From positions 1 to 17,766 of the forward strand of contig JBKPCR010000298.1 in the NCBI GenBank assembly GCA_046727435.1: 17,766 nucleotides of DNA, given 5' to 3'. A program made the translations under genes and the position numbers. This DNA is from CAVPRW01 sp046727435 [NCBI: bacterium]. GTDB lineage: Bacteria > Tectomicrobia > Entotheonellia > J063. The notes beneath the pieces are model-generated. The model did no database searches. It was not told the DNA's origin and was given only the letters and a program-made list of their open reading frames with translations. Positions 14,049 through 17,766 of the stretch are shown piece after piece. Every line of letters begins with the position of its first letter. The stretch's first letter is position 1.

Positions 14049-15929
14049 ATGAATCCTCTGTCGCCGTTTCTGGAAACACTGAAGAATCACATGTTGAATA
14101 CGGTATGGCCAGCGCTAGATGATTCCTATACGCCCGAACAAGCTGAGGCAACATACAACGGAACTCCTATTCCTCCAACCACCAAAGGCCTTCCAAAAAT
14201 CGTTGAGTCTCTCTGTCCAGAGTGCGACAAGACGCGGTGCATCCCGGCGCGGATGTTCGAGGAGGACGGTAAGGTCTTTATGGAGAAGACCTGTCCCGAA
14301 CATGGCTATTTTAAAGAGCTATACTGGTCTGATGTGGAGATGTTTTTGCAGGCCGAGAAGTTCTCCTTCGGTGACAATAGAGGACTCAGTAACCCACGTG
14401 TGCCATATGCCACAAAATGCCCGCAACAATGCGGCCTGTGTAACATGCATACCAGCCATACGGGCGTCGGCAATCTCGACCTCACCAACCGCTGTAACCT
14501 GACCTGCCCCGTCTGCTTTGCCAATGCCAACGCGGCGGGCTACGTCTACCAGCCCACGCTAGACCAGGTGCGGCAGATGATCTTGAACTATCGGGCGGAG
14601 CGGCCAACCCCCGGTCACATCATCCAGTTCTCTGGCGGCGAGCCGACGATCTACCCGCATTTCATCGAGGCCTGCAAGCTCGCCAAAGACCTAGGGATTT
14701 CCTGGGTGCAGGTGGCTAGTAACGGCATTGCCTTCACCGATCTGGACTTCGCTTTCCGTGCCAAAGAGGCAGGGTTGGATGGTATCTATCTGCAATTCGA
14801 CGGCATGGTGGATGCCATCTACAAGAAGACGCGCGGGGAGTCGCTCTTCAAGAAAAAGTTGCAGGCTATTGAGAACGCCGGCAAGGCAGACCTCTACGTG
14901 GTGCTCGTCTGCACCGTGGTGCGCGGCGTGAACAACCAGCAAGTGGGCGAGATTTTGAAATTCGGCATCGAGCACTGTAACACAGTCTCAGGCGTTGCTT
15001 TCCAACCGGTCACCTTCACCGGCCGCATCGCTCAACGCATGCGCGAGAAAATGCGCTATACGTTGCCAGACCTGGCGCACGATATCGAAGCGCAAACCGG
15101 GCTTGCGGAGGCACACCAGGATTGGTTCCCAATCCCCTGTACATCGCCATTCGCGAAACTGTTCAATGCCCTCAAAGGTGACGGCTCGGCGGTGAACTTT
15201 AGCTGCCACTCCCACTGTGGCCAGGGGACTTACCTGTATATCGATAAGCATGGGGGCGCGACGCCGATCACTCGCTTCATCGACCTGCCTGGCTTCCTGC
15301 GTGCCATCGACGCCTTAGCGGGTAAGGTGAATCAAGCCAGTTCGCCGACGCTGGCCATCGTCAAGTTGTTGGCCAATTTGCGGCGGTTCTGGAACGCCGA
15401 CAAGGCACCAGCAGGTATGACCTTCAGCCATTTCTTGAAGCTCCTGAAAGAGCTCGTCGAAGGTCGGCCGGAGAATGGCAGCAGACGGGGCAAGGGCGAT
15501 GAGCTTTTCATGGCCTGCGGCATGCACTTCATGGACTCCTACAACTATGAAGTGGAGCGCGTCAAGCGCTGCATCATCCACTACTCCGCTCCAAATGGCC
15601 TAGTGTATCCCTTCTGCACCTATAACTCGGGGCCAGTGTACCGTGAGAAGGTGGAGAAGAAGTTCGCCATGTCGATGGATCAGTGGAAGAACCAGGGAGG
15701 CGTGAAGTACACCGAGAATATCGACAAGATTACCAAGGATGTCCGTGTCGCCGAGCGCAAGAAAACCGAGGCGTCCGTCGCCGTGACAGCTCCAGTTACC
15801 ACAGGGAGTTGCTGCTCGAGCGAAGGTGGCGGCCAGGGTGGAAGCTGTGGCTGTGGCGACAGTCATGACAATGGGCACGCCGACGGCAAGCGCGAGGCGT
15901 TGGTGCAGATCTTGCCCGAGCTCCAATAG
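14049..15929 (+). CDS. Radical SAM protein of the MJ0619/Tes (tetraether lipid synthase-like) family
   Basis: A 626-residue radical SAM enzyme. The SAM-cluster motif is C149-x3-C153-x2-C156 (NRCNLTCPVCF), with GGEPT at 196-200. The N-terminus adds a rubredoxin-like CPxC/CPEHG module (C56, C59, C64, C82) and a second cysteine group C124, C128, C131 (KCPQQCGLCNMHTSHTG); further cysteines sit in HSHCGQGTY, ACGMHF, KRCIIHY and PFCTY. This order matches the family whose archaeal member joins lipid chains into tetraethers; bacterial members have largely untested roles, and older annotations call them pterin methylases. The last 35 residues form a Cys/Gly/His-rich tail (SCCSSEGGGQGGSCGCG). ATG 14049 is chosen for AGGAGG (14036-14041) with a 7-nt spacer; the frame is open back to 13977. 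Family assignment is good; reaction uncertain. Confidence 0.88.
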   Translation: MNPLSPFLETLKNHMLNTVWPALDDSYTPEQAEATYNGTPIPPTTKGLPKIVESLCPECDKTRCIPARMFEEDGKVFMEKTCPEHGYFKELYWSDVEMFLQAEKFSFGDNRGLSNPRVPYATKCPQQCGLCNMHTSHTGVGNLDLTNRCNLTCPVCFANANAAGYVYQPTLDQVRQMILNYRAERPTPGHIIQFSGGEPTIYPHFIEACKLAKDLGISWVQVASNGIAFTDLDFAFRAKEAGLDGIYLQFDGMVDAIYKKTRGESLFKKKLQAIENAGKADLYVVLVCTVVRGVNNQQVGEILKFGIEHCNTVSGVAFQPVTFTGRIAQRMREKMRYTLPDLAHDIEAQTGLAEAHQDWFPIPCTSPFAKLFNALKGDGSAVNFSCHSHCGQGTYLYIDKHGGATPITRFIDLPGFLRAIDALAGKVNQASSPTLAIVKLLANLRRFWNADKAPAGMTFSHFLKLLKELVEGRPENGSRRGKGDELFMACGMHFMDSYNYEVERVKRCIIHYSAPNGLVYPFCTYNSGPVYREKVEKKFAMSMDQWKNQGGVKYTENIDKITKDVRVAERKKTEASVAVTAPVTTGSCCSSEGGGQGGSCGCGDSHDNGHADGKREALVQILPELQ

Positions 15930-15930
15930 A

Positions 15931-15948
15931 AGAGCTGTCGTCAGCTCT
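15931..15948. terminator. Perfect hairpin just after the radical SAM stop
   Basis: AGAGCTG (15931-15937), loop TCGT, CAGCTCT (15942-15948), beginning 2 nt after the stop. It is terminator-like in place and shape, but no T-run follows. Confidence 0.45.
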
Positions 15949-15968
15949 GTCGCATGTTGCCCCCTTAT

Positions 15969-16018
15969 CCTCCCCCTTGCCCCTTTTCCCACTAAGAGAG
16001 GGCAGGGGTGAGAGGGGG
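15969..16018. repeat. CCCTC/GAGGG-type imperfect palindrome between convergent genes
   Basis: C-rich arm 15969-15990 faces G-rich arm 16000-16018, with several runs pairing (CCCCC/GGGGG, GCCCC/GGGG) around CACTAAGAG. It resembles the REP-like C-rich/G-rich intergenic palindromes common in many bacterial genomes. Lying between two converging genes, it could stop transcription from both sides. Confidence 0.45.
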
Positions 16019-16043
16019 TGAAGGTCATGAAGACGATGCGTCG

Positions 16044-16694
16044 TTAGCGCTGCAGACGCGGAGGGGTCTTGCTGGTGCTGCGAAATTCATCAAACATCTC
16101 GATGATGCTCCGTATCAGCCGCCCTGCATCCCCTGTCCCATAGCTCTCGATGAGGCGCTGACCGCGTTCGGCCACCTGACGTGTGGGCGCCGGCAGTGAT
16201 CCTACCTGGAGTAGCTCTTGTGGATTTTCTGCTAGGGCACGCGTGAGCGCTCGCGGTAGCTCCTCACTGTGACTCACGAGACGAAATCCTCCCAGGCCGG
16301 CGACGAGAGGATTGTCAAGCCCATCGATTTTCGAGCGCGCATCATCCTTGAACAGCACTACAGCCTTCCCCACTGTCCACGCCATCGCGCCTTCGACGAC
16401 GGCCCCCTCATCCGGCACACGGCCGTTGAGATTCACGACCGTCCCTTCGCAGCTCACCAAAACCTGATACACGTCGAGCGCAAAGATGGCCTGACGTGCC
16501 AGCCATTGGGCAACCTCCAACGGATAGCCCGCCCTCACCAGGTCGGGGACAATTGCCCCGTACAGAAATCCGTCGCGGTGTGGGAGAAAGGCCTTGAATC
16601 CTGCTTGCTCTAGTGCCTCTGCGAGTATTTCCATCTCGGCACGTTCGCTTGAGTTAAACAATGGCCCTGCACAGTAGATACGGTGCTCGGTCAT
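16044..16694 (-). CDS. Nucleoside 2-deoxyribosyltransferase-like protein
   Basis: Family members cleave or exchange the base of a (deoxy)nucleoside in the cytoplasm. The 217-residue protein begins RIYCAGPLFNSSERAEMEIL (Y7, GPLF motif), has GFKAFLPHRDG, then D74 (ALDVYQVLV) and the signature NLNGRVPDEGAVVEGAMAW with putative catalytic E101 and the acidic D95/E96 pair. The family core ends near residue 125; the remaining 90 or so residues are an extension with no motif I know. Start ATG 16694 leaves 16 nt after the upstream stop; upstream in-frame starts would lie inside the neighbouring gene. The ribosome site (AAGG, 3 nt away) is poor, so translation may be coupled to the oxidoreductase gene. 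The substrate could be other than a deoxynucleoside. Confidence 0.82.
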   Translation of the reverse strand: MTEHRIYCAGPLFNSSERAEMEILAEALEQAGFKAFLPHRDGFLYGAIVPDLVRAGYPLEVAQWLARQAIFALDVYQVLVSCEGTVVNLNGRVPDEGAVVEGAMAWTVGKAVVLFKDDARSKIDGLDNPLVAGLGGFRLVSHSEELPRALTRALAENPQELLQVGSLPAPTRQVAERGQRLIESYGTGDAGRLIRSIIEMFDEFRSTSKTPPRLQR

Positions 16695-16710
16695 AAGCCT
16701 TATCCGGGGA

Positions 16711-17766
16711 CTAGTCAGGCTCGGGGACTTTGCCGTGAGGGGGAAGCGACATGGTGCGTTGGAACCGGGCAAAGCTCAAAGCCGAGATATCCAGCGCAGG
16801 TTTGCCGTCGAGGATCATCTCCGCGACAACTCGCCCAGCAGCTGGCGAATGCTGAAAACCATGGCCACAGAAGCCGACGGCGCACAGCACACCTTCGACG
16901 CTGGGGAGATAATCGATGATGGCATGCTCATCCGGCGTCAGCGGACGCAGCCCGGCCCATCCGCTCATGATGCCTGCTTGCTCGAGCACCGGTACACGTT
17001 GTACCGCTTTGCGGGCGGTCTCCTCGGCCATACTCCAATCGATCGTCACCTTATATCCCTGCACCTCTTGCGCGTCACCAGGGCTCATGAGAATACTGCG
17101 GCCTTCGGTCCGGCAGTAAAAGCCAGATGTGCGGTCGATGACCAGCGGTGACGGATTGACGAAGTCGCCGAAGGGCTCGGTCACGAAGATATGCCGACGC
17201 CGCGGATAGACTGGTACATTTGTACCCACCATCTCGGCCACACGCGTGGCCCAAGGGCCGGCGGCATTGACAACCAGCCGCGTGTCGATGGCACCGCTGG
17301 TGGTGTCGACGCCGACCACACGGTCTCCCTCTAACCGAATTCCCGTCACCTCCGTCTGTTCCAAAATCTTCACGCCGCATTCACGCGCCTTGGTTGCATA
17401 TCCTTGCACAACGGTATGCGGATCAGCGTATCCATCCTGCGGAGAATAGACGGCCGCCAGCAGATCATCGACGCGCAATTGCGGCACAATGGCCTTGGCA
17501 TCTTGGGGTGTGAGCAACCGTACATCGAGACCATACTGGCGCTGCAAGATGATCTGCCGTTCGTACTGCTCGACATCCTGTTCGCTACCGAGCAGAAAGA
17601 GATAGCCCACCTGCCGCAGATGGGGATTCACACCCATATGCTCATGAAAGCACTTGAAGAACGCGAGACTCTCCATTGAAAAAGCAATCTCGATCTCGGT
17701 AGGAAACTGGACGCGAATGCCCCCTGCCGCTTTGCTCGTGGTACCCGATCCAACAGATTCTTGCTC
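16711..17766 (-). CDS. DAO-family FAD-dependent oxidoreductase (sarcosine/glycine oxidase-like), partial
   Basis: Oxidises an amine or amino acid substrate through FAD, by family. The frame is open through the window's right edge, so the 5' end with the GxGxxG FAD motif is missing; 351 residues are visible. Near the visible N-terminus is GSGTTSKAAGGIRVQFPTE, the usual DAO segment after the FAD loop. Further on are YSPQDGYADPHTVVQGYA, VVNAAGPWATRVAEMVG, VIDRTSGFYCRTEG, and the FAD-contacting end GWAGLRPLTPDEHAIIDYLP with GFCGHGFQHSPAAGRVVAE. This layout fits SoxB/glycine-oxidase-like enzymes; other imino-acid dehydrogenases of the same fold are possible. The ATG at 17676 is internal, since conserved sequence continues upstream in frame. 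It forms a tight pair with the deoxyribosyltransferase-like gene (16 nt gap). Confidence 0.88.
   Translation of the reverse strand, partial: EQESVGSGTTSKAAGGIRVQFPTEIEIAFSMESLAFFKCFHEHMGVNPHLRQVGYLFLLGSEQDVEQYERQIILQRQYGLDVRLLTPQDAKAIVPQLRVDDLLAAVYSPQDGYADPHTVVQGYATKARECGVKILEQTEVTGIRLEGDRVVGVDTTSGAIDTRLVVNAAGPWATRVAEMVGTNVPVYPRRRHIFVTEPFGDFVNPSPLVIDRTSGFYCRTEGRSILMSPGDAQEVQGYKVTIDWSMAEETARKAVQRVPVLEQAGIMSGWAGLRPLTPDEHAIIDYLPSVEGVLCAVGFCGHGFQHSPAAGRVVAEMILDGKPALDISALSFARFQRTMSLPPHGKVPEPD

Noticed and set aside
16683-17151. Plus-strand frames of 78 and 138 residues
   Set aside because: They are antisense to the DAO-family oxidoreductase, whose C-terminal motifs are clear on the minus strand.
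17587-17676. ATG 17676 as the start of the FAD oxidoreductase
   Set aside because: Thirty in-frame codons upstream to the window edge encode the conserved GSGTTSKAAGGIR segment, so the gene starts outside the window.

Overview
The window reads as bacterial chromosomal DNA, moderately GC-rich by eye, with densely packed genes and frequent clear Shine-Dalgarno sites. No phage, IS, rRNA, tRNA or CRISPR was seen. The gene set fits a deep-branching, respiratory or anaerobic bacterium: a type-2 ferredoxin-NADP reductase, a sigma-54 two-component pair, an acyl-CoA-dehydratase-type activase and reductase pair, and a tetraether-synthase-like radical SAM enzyme. Imperfect heptamer-type repeats lie between genes. 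Nitrospirota or Methylomirabilota-like is my best guess, at low confidence and from gene flavour only.

Layout. (1) 20-1941, plus strand: ferredoxin-NADP reductase, coupled through an ATGA overlap to a BtuF-like binding protein without a signal peptide. (2) 1964-2749, minus strand, convergent: an unrecognised eight-helix membrane protein with its own promoter at 2882-2910. (3) 2911-3692: a mostly non-coding stretch with a divergent plus-strand promoter, a doubtful small ORF and then a near-consensus sigma-70 promoter at 3582-3610. (4) 3699-7266, plus: small cupin, soluble GAF-PAS histidine kinase and NtrC-family sigma-54 activator. (5) 7267-7759: a regulatory intergenic region with a candidate promoter, an intrinsic terminator, a perfect 22-bp palindrome and another hairpin. 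(6) 7760-15929, plus: a COG3581-type dehydratase/reductase subunit, a 1180-residue double-activase + DUF2229 protein, an unknown 92-residue protein and a Tes-like radical SAM enzyme, with structured DNA in each gap. (7) 16044-17766, minus: nucleoside 2-deoxyribosyltransferase-like protein and a DAO-family FAD oxidoreductase cut by the window edge.

How they may work together. The most interesting block is 7760-15929. The double activase carries two complete actin-fold ATPase domains, each with both cluster-ligand cysteines, so one chain could form the Fe-S-bridged dimer that normally needs two. With the COG3581 partner it should be an ATP-driven, very-low-potential electron donor and acceptor machine. 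Its substrate is unknown. The radical SAM gene that follows belongs to the family of the archaeal tetraether lipid synthase, whose chemistry needs strongly reducing electrons. The proposal that the ATP-driven reductase serves the radical SAM enzyme or a neighbouring lipid step is inference from gene order. The sigma-54 activator next door could control the block, but I found no convincing -24/-12 promoter there.
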